DNA of 64,000 bases from Streptomyces xantholiticus (GTDB taxonomy: Bacteria > Actinomycetota > Actinomycetes > Streptomycetales > Streptomycetaceae): NCBI RefSeq assembly GCF_014651015.1, contig NZ_BMWB01000020.1:62001-126000 (forward strand), read 5' to 3'. Positions 41,007-48,367 of this stretch are shown here, in pieces. Under the pieces are notes generated by a model. That model was not told where the DNA came from. It worked only from the letters and a program-made list of their open reading frames with translations, and searched no databases. Each line of letters begins with the position of its first letter. Position 1 is the first letter of the stretch. The position numbers and the translations under genes are program-made.

Positions 41007-42368
41007 ATGAGCTCGCACCCCTCCGCACTGCCCGTCGTCGTCATCGGAGCCGGTCCCGTCGGTCTGGCGGCCGCCGCCCACCTGGTCGAACGCGACATCG
41101 AGCCCCTGGTCCTGGAGGCGGGACCGACCGCGGGCAGCGCCGTGCGCGAGTGGTCGCACGTGCGGCTGTTCTCCACCTGGGCCGAACTCGTCGACCCGGC
41201 GGCCGAGAAGCTGCTGGCCCCCACGGGCTGGACCGCCCCCGACGGTGCCACGTGTCCCACCGGCGGCGACTGGGCCGAGCGCTACCTCCAGCCGCTCGCC
41301 GATGTTCTCGGCGAAAGGATCCGCACCGAAGCCCGCGTCACCGGAGTCTCGCGCCTGAGCCGTGACCGCGTCGTCGACGCCGACCGCGAGCAGCAGCCCT
41401 TCACCGTGCACGTCTCGTACGGCGACGGGACGGAGGCGCGCATCACGGCGCGTGCCGTCATCGACGCCTCGGGCACCTGGAACGCCCCCGGCCCCATCGG
41501 CGGGGACGGGCTGCCCGCCCTGGGCGAGCGCGCGGCCGCCGACCGTGTCTCGTACCGCGTCCCGGACCTCAGGGACCCCGCCGTACGCGCTCGTTACGCG
41601 GGCAGGCGCATCGCCGTCATCGGCTCCGGCGCCTCCGCCTTCACCGCCCTCGCGTCCCTGGCCGACCTTGCCGAGGACGAGCCGGGCACCCACGCGGTGT
41701 GGATCCTGCGCCGCGGTATCAGCGGCTCCACCTTCGGCGGCGGCGAGGCCGACCAACTGCCCGCCCGCGGCGCGCTCGGTCTGGCGGCCAAGGCGGCTGT
41801 GGACAACGGGGACGCCGACGCCGTCACCGGCTTCCGCACCGCCCATGTCGAGAACGACGGCGACCGGCTGGTGCTGGTGGCGGAGGACGGCCGGCGCCTG
41901 GACCCGGTCGACGAGGTCATCGGCCTCACCGGCTTCCGTCCCGAGCTGTTCTTCCTCGACGAGCTCCGGCTGGGTCTCGACGAACGTCTTCAGGCCCCGG
42001 TCGAACTCGCTCCGCTGATCGACCCCAACCAGCACTCCTGCGGCACGGTGTACCCGCACGGCGTGAACGAGCTCTCCCACCCCGAGAAGGACGTCTACCT
42101 CGTCGGCATGAAGTCCTACGGCCGCGCCCCCACCTTCCTCGCGATGACCGGCTACGAGCAGGTCCGTTCCATCGCGGCGGCGATCGCGGGGGATCGCGAG
42201 GCCGCCGAGCGCGTCGAACTCACCCTCCCCGAGACCGGGGTCTGCGGCGGCGCCGGCCTCTTCGACGAGCCCGCGGCGGCTCGGTCGGCCGAGGGCGGCG
42301 GTTGCTGCTCGACCCCCGCCGCCCTCCGGATCGGCGCCCCGGCGCCCTCCGCCTCCGGTGGCTGCTGA
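41007..42368 (+). CDS. FAD-dependent oxidoreductase, ArsO-like, with Cys-rich tail
   Basis: 453 residues with two dinucleotide-binding motifs: GAGPVG at 14-19 for FAD and 'IAVIGSGASAFTALASLA' near 205 for NADPH. The overall pattern matches flavin monooxygenases found in arsenic operons (ArsO). The last ~50 residues carry cysteines ('TGVCGGAGLF', 'GGGCCSTPAA', terminal 'GGC') that could bind trivalent arsenic. Divergent from arsR and sharing its operators, it is probably induced by arsenite. No arsenite pump, ArsC or ArsT is adjacent. AAGAGAGAGG lies upstream of the ATG. Confidence 0.85.
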   Translation: MSSHPSALPVVVIGAGPVGLAAAAHLVERDIEPLVLEAGPTAGSAVREWSHVRLFSTWAELVDPAAEKLLAPTGWTAPDGATCPTGGDWAERYLQPLADVLGERIRTEARVTGVSRLSRDRVVDADREQQPFTVHVSYGDGTEARITARAVIDASGTWNAPGPIGGDGLPALGERAAADRVSYRVPDLRDPAVRARYAGRRIAVIGSGASAFTALASLADLAEDEPGTHAVWILRRGISGSTFGGGEADQLPARGALGLAAKAAVDNGDADAVTGFRTAHVENDGDRLVLVAEDGRRLDPVDEVIGLTGFRPELFFLDELRLGLDERLQAPVELAPLIDPNQHSCGTVYPHGVNELSHPEKDVYLVGMKSYGRAPTFLAMTGYEQVRSIAAAIAGDREAAERVELTLPETGVCGGAGLFDEPAAARSAEGGGCCSTPAALRIGAPAPSASGGC

Positions 42369-42404
42369 ACCGCTGGACCGCGCTGGAGGCATGGAGCGGC
42401 TGCG

Positions 42405-42674
42405 TCAACCGCGGCCCTCCTCCTCGGCCTCCATGAGCCGGATTCCCTGATGCGTCAGCGTGACCGTTGCGGGCGAGTTGTGCGTCGTCCAGTCGACCAG
42501 GAGCATTCCCTCGTCCGCCAGGTAGGTGCACGCCGTGGCCAGGTCCGGCTCAGGTATGCCGAGGTCGTCGCGCAGGTTGGCCCCCGTCACACTCGAGCGG
42601 TTGGCCTCCATGGCGGCGTAGAGCGTCTTCATGATCCTCATCCGGTATTCCTGTCGCTCGTGCAGTGTCGCCAT
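42405..42674 (-). CDS. Small winged-helix-like protein, paralogue A
   Basis: 89 residues: 'MATLHERQEYRMRIMKTLYAAMEANRSSVTGANLRDDLGIPEPDLATACTYLADEGMLLVDW...VTLTHQGIRLMEAEEE'. The order of helices, then 'C-T-Y-L-A-D-E-G-x-L' and a beta-wing leading to 'LTHQGIRLMEA', looks like a compact winged helix, though DNA binding is not shown. AAAGGAGGAG precedes the ATG. It is about 60% identical by eye to the protein at 60313-60585. Remnants of that locus's other genes lie just upstream. Confidence 0.8.
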   Translation of the reverse strand: MATLHERQEYRMRIMKTLYAAMEANRSSVTGANLRDDLGIPEPDLATACTYLADEGMLLVDWTTHNSPATVTLTHQGIRLMEAEEEGRG

Positions 42675-42719
42675 GGCACGGCTCCTCCTTTCCGGCACCG
42701 CCGCGGTGTGAAGTTGGGT

Positions 42720-42822
42720 GATGCCCCCCACCTGGCGCCCCACTTCGGGGGACGCGGCGACGACACGTACGTCGGCGCGTCCGGGCGGGAGCGGCTCCTG
42801 TGACGCACGGCCGCCTCACGGA
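42720..42822 (-). pseudogene. Truncated copy of the 60630-60905 gene
   Basis: The minus strand reads 'QEPLPPGRADVRVVAASPE' then 'VGRQVGGITQLHT', matching 'PPADGRAEVRIVAASPETARRVAEVL...TRLHLT' of the intact protein at 60.6-60.9 kb. The middle is deleted, there is no start codon at the original position, and a stop lies just upstream. The frame runs on into the paralogue A gene. Confidence 0.65.
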
Positions 42823-42825
42823 GGT

Positions 42826-42914
42826 TCCCGATCGGTCCGGCCCGGGTCGCAGAGAGGCGGCCGGTGACAAGGCGCCGCGTTCGTCGAGGTCGGACGGCCG
42901 ATGATCACGGTCAT
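42826..42914 (-). pseudogene. 5' remnant of a DUF5994 gene
   Basis: From ATG at 42914 the minus strand reads 'MTVIIGRPTST', matching 'MTAIIDRMTIS' at the start of the DUF5994 gene at 61794. After a frameshift the next frame gives 'ALSPAASLRPGPDRSGT' in place of 'VASPPARLSLTPAGSVPG'. The rest of the gene is missing. Confidence 0.6.
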
Positions 42915-43028
42915 GAGGATCCGGCCCGGGCCGTTTTTCGACATCCCGGTGCAACTGTTCGCAGAGAACGAGGCCGGCACGAGAGCCGGCGTGAGACACG
43001 TTCCTGGTGGTCTCAGCCTACTCCGGCA
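42915..43028. repeat. Duplicated upstream DNA, copy at the decayed locus
   Basis: About 115 nt upstream of the DUF5994 remnant align along their length with 61795-61908, upstream of the intact gene. Shared blocks include CATCCCGGTG / CAGTCCCGGTG, AGAACGA and CTACTCCGG / GTACTCCGG. Similarity stops beyond 43028. The rest of the stretch up to 43211 shows no gene. Confidence 0.6.
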
Positions 43029-43211
43029 GCCGACCGCCAGGGTGTACGCAGCCACTCGGGCGCGGGGCCACCGGCTGCATCGGCGGCCGGTGGCCCCGGG
43101 GCAGCGGACAGGGCGCGGCGCGCACGGCACTGTCGGACTCCGTCCCTGCCCGCGACGTTCCGGGGGGCGACGAACCCGTGGGCTCCAGCCGGGCTCCGGG
43201 CCCGGGCGGGC

Positions 43212-43550
43212 TCACTGGGACCCGTCGCGCTCTGCGGCCGCCGCGCGGCGGAACTCGGCGTTGATGCGCTGGGCCTCCTCGAGCTGGTCCTCGAGGATGA
43301 CGATGCGGCAGGCGGCCTCGACCGGCATGCCTTCGTCGACGAGTTCGCGGGCGCGGGCGGCGATCCGAAGCTGGTAGCGGGAGTAGCGGCGGTGTCCGCC
43401 CTCCGAGCGGAGCGGGGTGATGAGCCGGGCCTCACCGATGGCGCGGAGAAAGCCGGGAGTGGTGCCGAGCATCTCGGCGGCACGTCCCATGGTGTACGCG
43501 GGGTAGTCGTCGTCGTCCAGGCGACCACCGAGTGGAGTGTCTGCTGTCAT
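43212..43550 (-). CDS. MerR-family transcriptional regulator (small)
   Basis: 112 residues. 'AYTMGRAAEMLGTTPGFLRAIGEARLITPLRSEGGHRRYSRYQLRIAARARELVDEGMPVEAACRIVILEDQLEEAQRINAEFRRA' is a MerR winged helix with a short C-terminal coiled coil and no effector domain, a form common in Streptomyces. The typical Y-Y-x-x-x-G-L-L segment is replaced by 'LRAIGEARLI'. GAGGTGAG precedes the ATG. A perfect 13-bp hairpin lies 27 nt upstream of the start, at the end of a long leader. Confidence 0.88.
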   Translation of the reverse strand: MTADTPLGGRLDDDDYPAYTMGRAAEMLGTTPGFLRAIGEARLITPLRSEGGHRRYSRYQLRIAARARELVDEGMPVEAACRIVILEDQLEEAQRINAEFRRAAAAERDGSQ

Positions 43551-43576
43551 TCTCACCTCGTTGTGCAACGCGTCGA

Positions 43577-43608
43577 GGGGCCCTGGTGCCGTACAGCACC
43601 AGGGCCCC
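43577..43608 (-). promoter_or_regulatory. Perfect 13-bp hairpin in the leader of the MerR gene
   Basis: GGGGCCCTGGTGC (43577-43589) pairs perfectly with GCACCAGGGCCCC (43596-43608), loop CGTACA. On the minus strand it lies between a ~0.6-kb leader and the ribosome binding site, so it could act as an attenuator or terminate a separate leader RNA. Confidence 0.6.
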
Positions 43609-44202
43609 GAAGGAAATTCAACACCATCTGTCGGCTCTACTTGCTGTGCCGACCTGCTGTGTCCGCCACTCCGCCCTGGAGAGGGCGAGTGTGCGGGGAT
43701 CGCGGATGCGTGACCGGGGACCACCTTCCATTCCGGGGTCTTGCGGTACCCGGGCGGTTCCTCCTTGCCCGGGCGATCCTGATGGCGTCTGCTTCCTCCA
43801 TTCCTCTGTCGAACTTGCTACTGGCTGGTGATGCGAACTGCTGGTGTTGCTGTCGGCAGCCCCTCGACCTGCGGGCTGCCCGGTGCGCCTGCCAGTCCCG
43901 TCGCCGTCCTGCGAAACATCGTGGCTTCGGAACTCCGCAGTCGCACCGTCCTGCGAACTTCTCGTACTGCTACCCGCCAGTTCGTCTCTGCCGGGTCTCA
44001 TTGACTCCGTCTACGGAAGAAACGTTAGCCGGGCAGCAGTCCAATGTCTACTGTGGCAAGCATAGATTTTGGACGTCCGTGGCCGAGGTAATCTCCGTGC
44101 AGCGAGGGGAGTTTCCCCGCTCGTCCGGTCCGGGTCACCGCACGCCGCGGGGAGTGCCGCCGCGTGCGACGGCCGGTGGGCCCCGCCCGACGCGGCGATG
44201 AA
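43609..44202 (-). other. Long upstream region with no convincing protein gene
   Basis: About 590 nt between the MerR hairpin and the GvpU-like gene. A minus-strand open frame (127 codons, 43618-44001) is Ser/Gly/Arg-rich with no recognisable domain and no good ribosome binding site. AGCATAGATT and TGCTTGCCACAG near 44050-44075 could be promoter elements. It may be a structured leader or a non-coding RNA. Confidence 0.3.
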
Positions 44203-44208
44203 TAGAAT
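44203..44208 (+). promoter_or_regulatory. Leaderless -10 box for the GvpU-like gene
   Basis: TAGAAT ends 8 nt before the ATG at 44217, with no ribosome binding site between. Confidence 0.55.
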
Positions 44209-44216
44209 CGGCTCTC

Positions 44217-44591
44217 ATGTCGAACGCTGACGAACTCCTCGTTGACATCGCCGCCACGGTGGAGTCCGAGCAGAGCAATCAGATGTCCCTGACCGTGGTC
44301 ATCGGCGGCGCCGTCATCACCGGACGGCTGGCACCCGAAGCCGTGTGGCGGGAGCGTGTGTCGGAGGTGCTGAGGGACTCGGAACGCCTCCGCCCGTTCT
44401 CCGGCGTCTTCTCCGCCGAGCAGACCCGAGGGCGGCCCCACCGCGGCGAGCCGCCCACTCATCTGCACTTCCATGTCGCCCGGATCCTCCAGGGCAGCGT
44501 CGGGATTCCCGAGACGGGCGGGATGTACCGCGTCGCGATCAAGGACGTCAGCGGCTGGACCGTCGGCGACTTCAGCTACTCCGACCACTGA
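44217..44591 (+). CDS. Gas vesicle accessory protein GvpU-like
   Basis: 124 residues. 'ELLVDIAATVESEQSNQMSLTVVIGGAVITGRLAPEAVWRERVSEVL' followed by 'HLHFHVARILQGSVGIPETGGMYRVAIKDVSGWTVGDFSYS' resembles GvpU, a small cytosolic protein tied to gas-vesicle clustering in Bacillus megaterium. Here no other gvp gene is present, so the protein is an orphan and may do something else. Assignment is from sequence pattern only. Confidence 0.55.
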   Translation: MSNADELLVDIAATVESEQSNQMSLTVVIGGAVITGRLAPEAVWRERVSEVLRDSERLRPFSGVFSAEQTRGRPHRGEPPTHLHFHVARILQGSVGIPETGGMYRVAIKDVSGWTVGDFSYSDH

Positions 44592-44654
44592 GCCACGGCC
44601 ACCGGCCCTACGGGGCCGGCCCCGGCCGGCGCCGTCGTGCCGACCGGACGCCGA

Positions 44655-44702
44655 ACGCGACAAGGGCTCGACCGGCCTGTGCCGGTCGAGCCCTTGTCGC
44701 GT
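44655..44702. terminator. 22-bp bidirectional terminator
   Basis: ACGCGACAAGGGCTCGACCG and the next two bases (44655-44676) pair without mismatch to 44681-44702 around a CTGT loop. It separates the GvpU-like gene from the convergent SCO5918-like gene. Confidence 0.9.
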
Positions 44703-44733
44703 CCTGTCTCCCTGCTTTCGCCTCTTCTGCCTG

Positions 44734-45042
44734 CTACACGGCGGAGGAGTTGCCGAGCATGGCGACCGCTTCCTCGAAGGGAGTGAGGTCACGCGCGGGC
44801 GTGGCGACGGGTTGGGTACGGCACGTGAAGCCGAGGCGGGTCACAGCCCTGGTGACTTCGCCGGCGGTGAAGTCACGACGGTCCTGCCGGGTGATGACTT
44901 CGCCCACTTGCATCACGGGGTAGTGGCGGCGGCCGATGATCACGGAGTCACCCGTGATCGGTTCGGGCCTGACGCCCTTCATCGACGCCAGCACCCCGCT
45001 CTTGGACAGGTCGAACGGGAAACGGGCGATGACGCAGCGCAT
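44734..45042 (-). CDS. SCO5918 family protein
   Basis: 102 residues: 'MRCVIARFPFDLSKSGVLASMKGVRPEPITGDSVIIGRRHYPVMQVGEVITRQDRRDFTAGEVTRAVTRLGFTCR'. I recognise this as the SCO5918 family, small Streptomyces proteins encoded next to DEAD-box helicase and cold-shock genes. The function is unknown. The gene follows the CBS protein gene by 6 nt and is presumably in the same transcript. Confidence 0.75.
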   Translation of the reverse strand: MRCVIARFPFDLSKSGVLASMKGVRPEPITGDSVIIGRRHYPVMQVGEVITRQDRRDFTAGEVTRAVTRLGFTCRTQPVATPARDLTPFEEAVAMLGNSSAV

Positions 45043-45048
45043 GGTGCC

Positions 45049-45492
45049 TCACAGGTTGACGGAGAAGGGTCCGGCCGGGGGAACGCCGGCAGATCGGTGC
45101 GGGAGGGTGAGAACGCCCACGGCGCAACCGTGTTCGTCGACCACGGGCGACGATCCGAGCTGCCGGTACCGCATCGCGTGCTCCGCTTCGACCAGCATGG
45201 TCACGGGCGAGGGGAACGGTCCTGCCTCGCCGAGGACGTCCCGCAGACGGACCCGGTCCGTGTAGGCGCAGCTGTCGCGGACGCCAGTGAGCTGGGACCG
45301 AGTGATCAGGCCCGTGCACCGGCCGTCCTCGTCACTGACCAGCAGGTGCTGCGCACGGGCACCGGCCATGACGGACAGGGCCACCTCCACCGTCATGTCG
45401 TCCCAGACCTGCGGTCCGGGCGCGTCCATGGCGTCGACCACGGTCCTTGCGGTGGAACGCGCCGGGCGCGGCTTCGTCTGGACCAGCGTCAA
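45049..45492 (-). CDS. CBS-domain protein
   Basis: 147 residues. Two CBS motifs form one Bateman module: 'VVDAMDAPGPQVWDDMTVEVALSVMAGARAQHLLVSDEDGRCTGLITRSQL' and 'PSPVTMLVEAEHAMRYRQLGSSPVVDEHGCAVGVLTL'. Such modules sense adenosyl nucleotides. The start is a TTG at 45492 with AGGAGG 5 nt upstream; no ATG or GTG fits the domain boundary. It follows the helicase gene by 46 nt on the same strand. Confidence 0.85.
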   Translation of the reverse strand: MTLVQTKPRPARSTARTVVDAMDAPGPQVWDDMTVEVALSVMAGARAQHLLVSDEDGRCTGLITRSQLTGVRDSCAYTDRVRLRDVLGEAGPFPSPVTMLVEAEHAMRYRQLGSSPVVDEHGCAVGVLTLPHRSAGVPPAGPFSVNL

Positions 45493-45538
45493 AAGTGCCT
45501 CCTGCGGAAGTGGGTCGAGGTTTCTGGGCGCGGAAGTT

Positions 45539-47056
45539 CTAGGCCGCCGCGTCGAAGGCGGACTGCCGCTGGGCCGTGCGGCGCGCCGCCTGGCCGGTCC
45601 GGCCGTTCCTTGCGGTACGGCCGCGGCGACCACGCGAGGCGGAGGCGCTGCGTCCTGGGCGCTCGGTCACGGGTGCCGTGATGACGACGGGGACGCCCGA
45701 GGGAGTCCGCGCGCCGGTGATGCGGCTCAGTTCGGCCTCGCCCGAGCGGACCTGGGTGGTGTGCGGGCGGATGCCGGCATCGGACATCAGGCGGGTCATG
45801 CCGCGGCGCTGATCGGGCGTCACCAGGGTGACGACGAGACCGGACTCGCCGGCGCGCGCCGTGCGGCCTCCGCGGTGGATGTAGTCCTTGTGGTCGCTGG
45901 GCGGGTCCACGTTGACCACGAGGTCGAGATTGTCGACGTGGATCCCGCGTGCCGCGACATTCGTCGCCACCAGGACCGTCACATGCCCCGTCTTGAACTG
46001 GGCCAGGGTCCGATTGCGCTGCGGCTGCGACTTTCCGCCGTGGAGGGCGGCGGCCCGTACACCGCTGTTCAGCAGGTGGCCGGTGAGCCGGTCGACGGCA
46101 TGCTTGGTGTCCAGGAACATGATCACCCGGCCCTCCCGGGCCGCGATCTCCGTCGTCGCCCGATGCTTGTCCGCACCGTGCACATGGAGCACGTGGTGCT
46201 CCATCGTCGTGACCGCACCCGCGGACGGGTCGACGGAGTGGACCACCGGGTCGGACAGGTACCTGCGGACCAGAAGGTCGACGTTTCGGTCCAGGGTTGC
46301 CGAGAACAGCATCCGCTGCCCCCCGGGACGTACCTGGTCCAGCAGCGCCGTGACCTGCGGCATGAAGCCCATGTCCGCCATCTGGTCGGCCTCGTCCAGG
46401 ACGGTGATGTCCACCTGGTCCAGGCGGCAGTCGCCCCGCTCGATGAGGTCCTTCAGCCTGCCCGGCGTCGCGATGACGACCTCCGCCCCACCTCGCAGCG
46501 CACTGGCCTGCCTGCCGATCGACATCCCGCCGACCACCGTGGCCAGCCGCAACCGCACGGAGCGGGCGTAGGGAGTGAGCGCGTCGGTGACCTGCTGCGC
46601 CAGCTCCCGGGTGGGCACCAGCACCAGGGCCAGCGGCTGCCGGGGCTCGGCCCGCCGGCCGGCCGTACGGGCCAGCAGCGCCAGGCCGAAGGCGAGGGTC
46701 TTGCCGGACCCGGTGCGTCCGCGGCCGAGTACGTCACGAACCGCGAGGGAGTTCGGGAGGGTCGCCGCCTGGATCGGGAACGGGACGGTCACGCCTTCGG
46801 TGACGAGCGCGGCCAGCAACGGCCGAGGCATGTCGAGATCGGCGAACGCCTCGACGGCGGGCAGCGCGGGGGTGACCGTCACGGGCGGGGCGAACTCGCC
46901 CTGGGGCGCGGCGGGACGGCGCCCGTAGCCACCGGAACGGCCCGCCGTGCGGGAGCGGTTGGAGGCCGAGGTGCCCGAGCGGCTGCCGCCCTTTCCGGAG
47001 TAGGAACCGGCGTTACGGGTGCGGGTGGAACGGTCGTTCGTACGTGTGCGGTTCAT
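45539..47056 (-). CDS. DEAD-box RNA helicase
   Basis: 505 residues. A basic Ser/Arg/Gly-rich N-terminus (1-55) precedes the helicase core: Q-motif 'FADLDMPRPLLAALVTEGVTVPFPIQ', motif I 'GRTGSGKT', Ia 'PTREL', Ib 'TPGR', II 'DEAD', III 'SAT', V 'VATNVAARGIHV' and VI 'YIHRGGRTARAG'. All catalytic motifs are intact, and the C-terminus is again basic. It probably unwinds RNA at low temperature alongside the CspA-like chaperone encoded upstream. ATG at 47056 has GAGGAAGG upstream. A ~310-nt leader separates it from the csp terminator; I see no gene there. Confidence 0.95.
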   Translation of the reverse strand: MNRTRTNDRSTRTRNAGSYSGKGGSRSGTSASNRSRTAGRSGGYGRRPAAPQGEFAPPVTVTPALPAVEAFADLDMPRPLLAALVTEGVTVPFPIQAATLPNSLAVRDVLGRGRTGSGKTLAFGLALLARTAGRRAEPRQPLALVLVPTRELAQQVTDALTPYARSVRLRLATVVGGMSIGRQASALRGGAEVVIATPGRLKDLIERGDCRLDQVDITVLDEADQMADMGFMPQVTALLDQVRPGGQRMLFSATLDRNVDLLVRRYLSDPVVHSVDPSAGAVTTMEHHVLHVHGADKHRATTEIAAREGRVIMFLDTKHAVDRLTGHLLNSGVRAAALHGGKSQPQRNRTLAQFKTGHVTVLVATNVAARGIHVDNLDLVVNVDPPSDHKDYIHRGGRTARAGESGLVVTLVTPDQRRGMTRLMSDAGIRPHTTQVRSGEAELSRITGARTPSGVPVVITAPVTERPGRSASASRGRRGRTARNGRTGQAARRTAQRQSAFDAAA

Positions 47057-47369
47057 GCAGAACCTTCCTCGAAGCGGCACGTATCAAGGAATTTCTGCTG
47101 GATGAACGGCGCAGAGAATCGCAAGAACGGGCCAACATGCGAAAGCAGATCGACCGGCGAGGAAATCCTCGGGGTCGGGGCGCTGAAAATGGGTGGCGCC
47201 ATCCGGTGCGGAGGGACCGGGCGCCGAGTACGGGGAGCTCTGGACAGACTGGAGGCCCGGAGCCTCGAGTGGAGCATCCGCCGTACTGAGAGGCTGCGGA
47301 GCTCTCGAAATCATGTCGCCGGTGAAATCGCCACGGCATGACAAAAGGGCCTGTGCCCTGGAGTGGAAC

Positions 47370-47408
47370 GTAGCTGGGGCCCGCACCCAAGGTGCGGGCC
47401 CCAGCTAC
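47370..47408 (-). terminator. 18-bp terminator after the cold-shock gene
   Basis: GTAGCTGGGGCCCGCACC (47370-47387) pairs perfectly with GGTGCGGGCCCCAGCTAC (47391-47408) around a CAA loop, 17 nt downstream of the csp stop. Confidence 0.92.
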
Positions 47409-47425
47409 GACTGTGCGCGTCAGCG

Positions 47426-47629
47426 TCAGGCGGGAACGATGTTCTCCGCCGTCGGGCCCTTCTGGCCCTGCGCGATGTCGAAGCTCACCTTCTGGCCTTC
47501 GAGCAGCTCGCGGAAGCCCTGGGCGGCGATGTTCGAGTAGTGGGCGAACACGTCAGCGCCGCCACCGTCCTGCTCGATGAAGCCGAAACCCTTTTCCGCG
47601 TTGAACCACTTCACGGTGCCAGTAGCCAT
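47426..47629 (-). CDS. Cold-shock protein, CspA family
   Basis: 67 residues, single cold-shock domain. 'GTVKWFNAEKGFGFI' holds RNP1 and 'DVFAHYSNI' RNP2, with the aromatic residues that stack on single-stranded nucleic acid. It acts as an RNA chaperone. AAGGAGA lies 9 nt before the ATG. It has its own terminator. Confidence 0.97.
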   Translation of the reverse strand: MATGTVKWFNAEKGFGFIEQDGGGADVFAHYSNIAAQGFRELLEGQKVSFDIAQGQKGPTAENIVPA

Positions 47630-48113
47630 TTTTGAATCTCCTTCGGGGCAGTGCATCGGATTCCACACTGTGCGGATTCCACGTCGCCGCGATGATTGCC
47701 CTGCCCGGGTAATGACCGGAAATACAAAAGCACTCTCGTTGGCATCCAAAGCCGATGAGGGCGCTTGAAGTTCTGGGAACCACAACTGCAACTGATCTCG
47801 ACAGTAGCACGCCGCGATCGGCTGTGCGCGGCGCATGATTTCGCTCCGCCTGTTGCGTCAGAAAACCTCATCAGGTGTTGCGTCGATTTCTCATTTCGCG
47901 GCCACAGATATTGGTTCGTCCGGAGCACAGCGTTTGGCTCGAGGGGCGGTGCCCCGGCAATGCGGTGCGACTCGTCCGGCCGGCCCCGGACCCGCCGCCG
48001 GACCGGCCGCCGAGGGCCTGGGAGGGCGGGGGCCGGGCCCACCATTCACCCACGGTGTCCCACCGGTCCGGCTCTCGCTGCTCTGGCTGCGCGACAGCGG
48101 CCGCGTACGCGAA
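47630..48113 (-). other. Upstream region of the cold-shock gene, no protein gene seen
   Basis: About 480 nt, more A+T-rich than the surroundings near 47700-47900. It probably holds the csp promoter and a long 5' leader as in other cold-shock genes. Two nearby copies of GGATTCCAC (47668-47692 area) are the only repeat noticed. Confidence 0.4.
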
Positions 48114-48159
48114 AGCGTCGGTCCTTCAGGCCGCGATCGGGGCCTGGAGGACCGACGCT
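48114..48159 (-). terminator. Terminator of the linaridin-like operon
   Basis: AGCGTCGGTCCTTCAGGCC (48114-48132) pairs with GGCCTGGAGGACCGACGCT (48141-48159) with a single G-T wobble. It begins 10 nt after the stop of the last minus-strand gene. Confidence 0.88.
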
Positions 48160-48168
48160 CGGCGATGA

Positions 48169-48342
48169 CTAGCGAGCGACCCGCTCCTCGGACAGGATCT
48201 GCTGCCGCAGCTCCACCAGTGCCCGCAGGGCACCGCTGTACATCTGGAGGCTCTTCTCGCTGTGCGTGTTCACGGCGGTCTTGACCTCGTTGAAGGTCTT
48301 GGCGATGACCTCGTCCAGGTCGTTCCTGTCGATGCCGTTCAT
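48169..48342 (-). CDS. Small helical protein at the end of the linaridin-like operon
   Basis: 57 residues: 'MNGIDRNDLDEVIAKTFNEVKTAVNTHSEKSLQMYSGALRALVELRQQILSEERVAR'. It is charged and helical, without a signal peptide or Cys. AAGGAG precedes the ATG by 7 nt. No family recognised. It lies between the operon's secreted protein gene and the terminator. Confidence 0.65.
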   Translation of the reverse strand: MNGIDRNDLDEVIAKTFNEVKTAVNTHSEKSLQMYSGALRALVELRQQILSEERVAR

Positions 48343-48367
48343 GTTGTTTCTCCTTCGATGGGCGTGG

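Noticed and set aside
43618..44001. 127-codon minus-strand open frame upstream of the MerR gene
   Set aside because: Ser/Gly/Arg-rich, no ribosome binding site and no family; more likely leader sequence.
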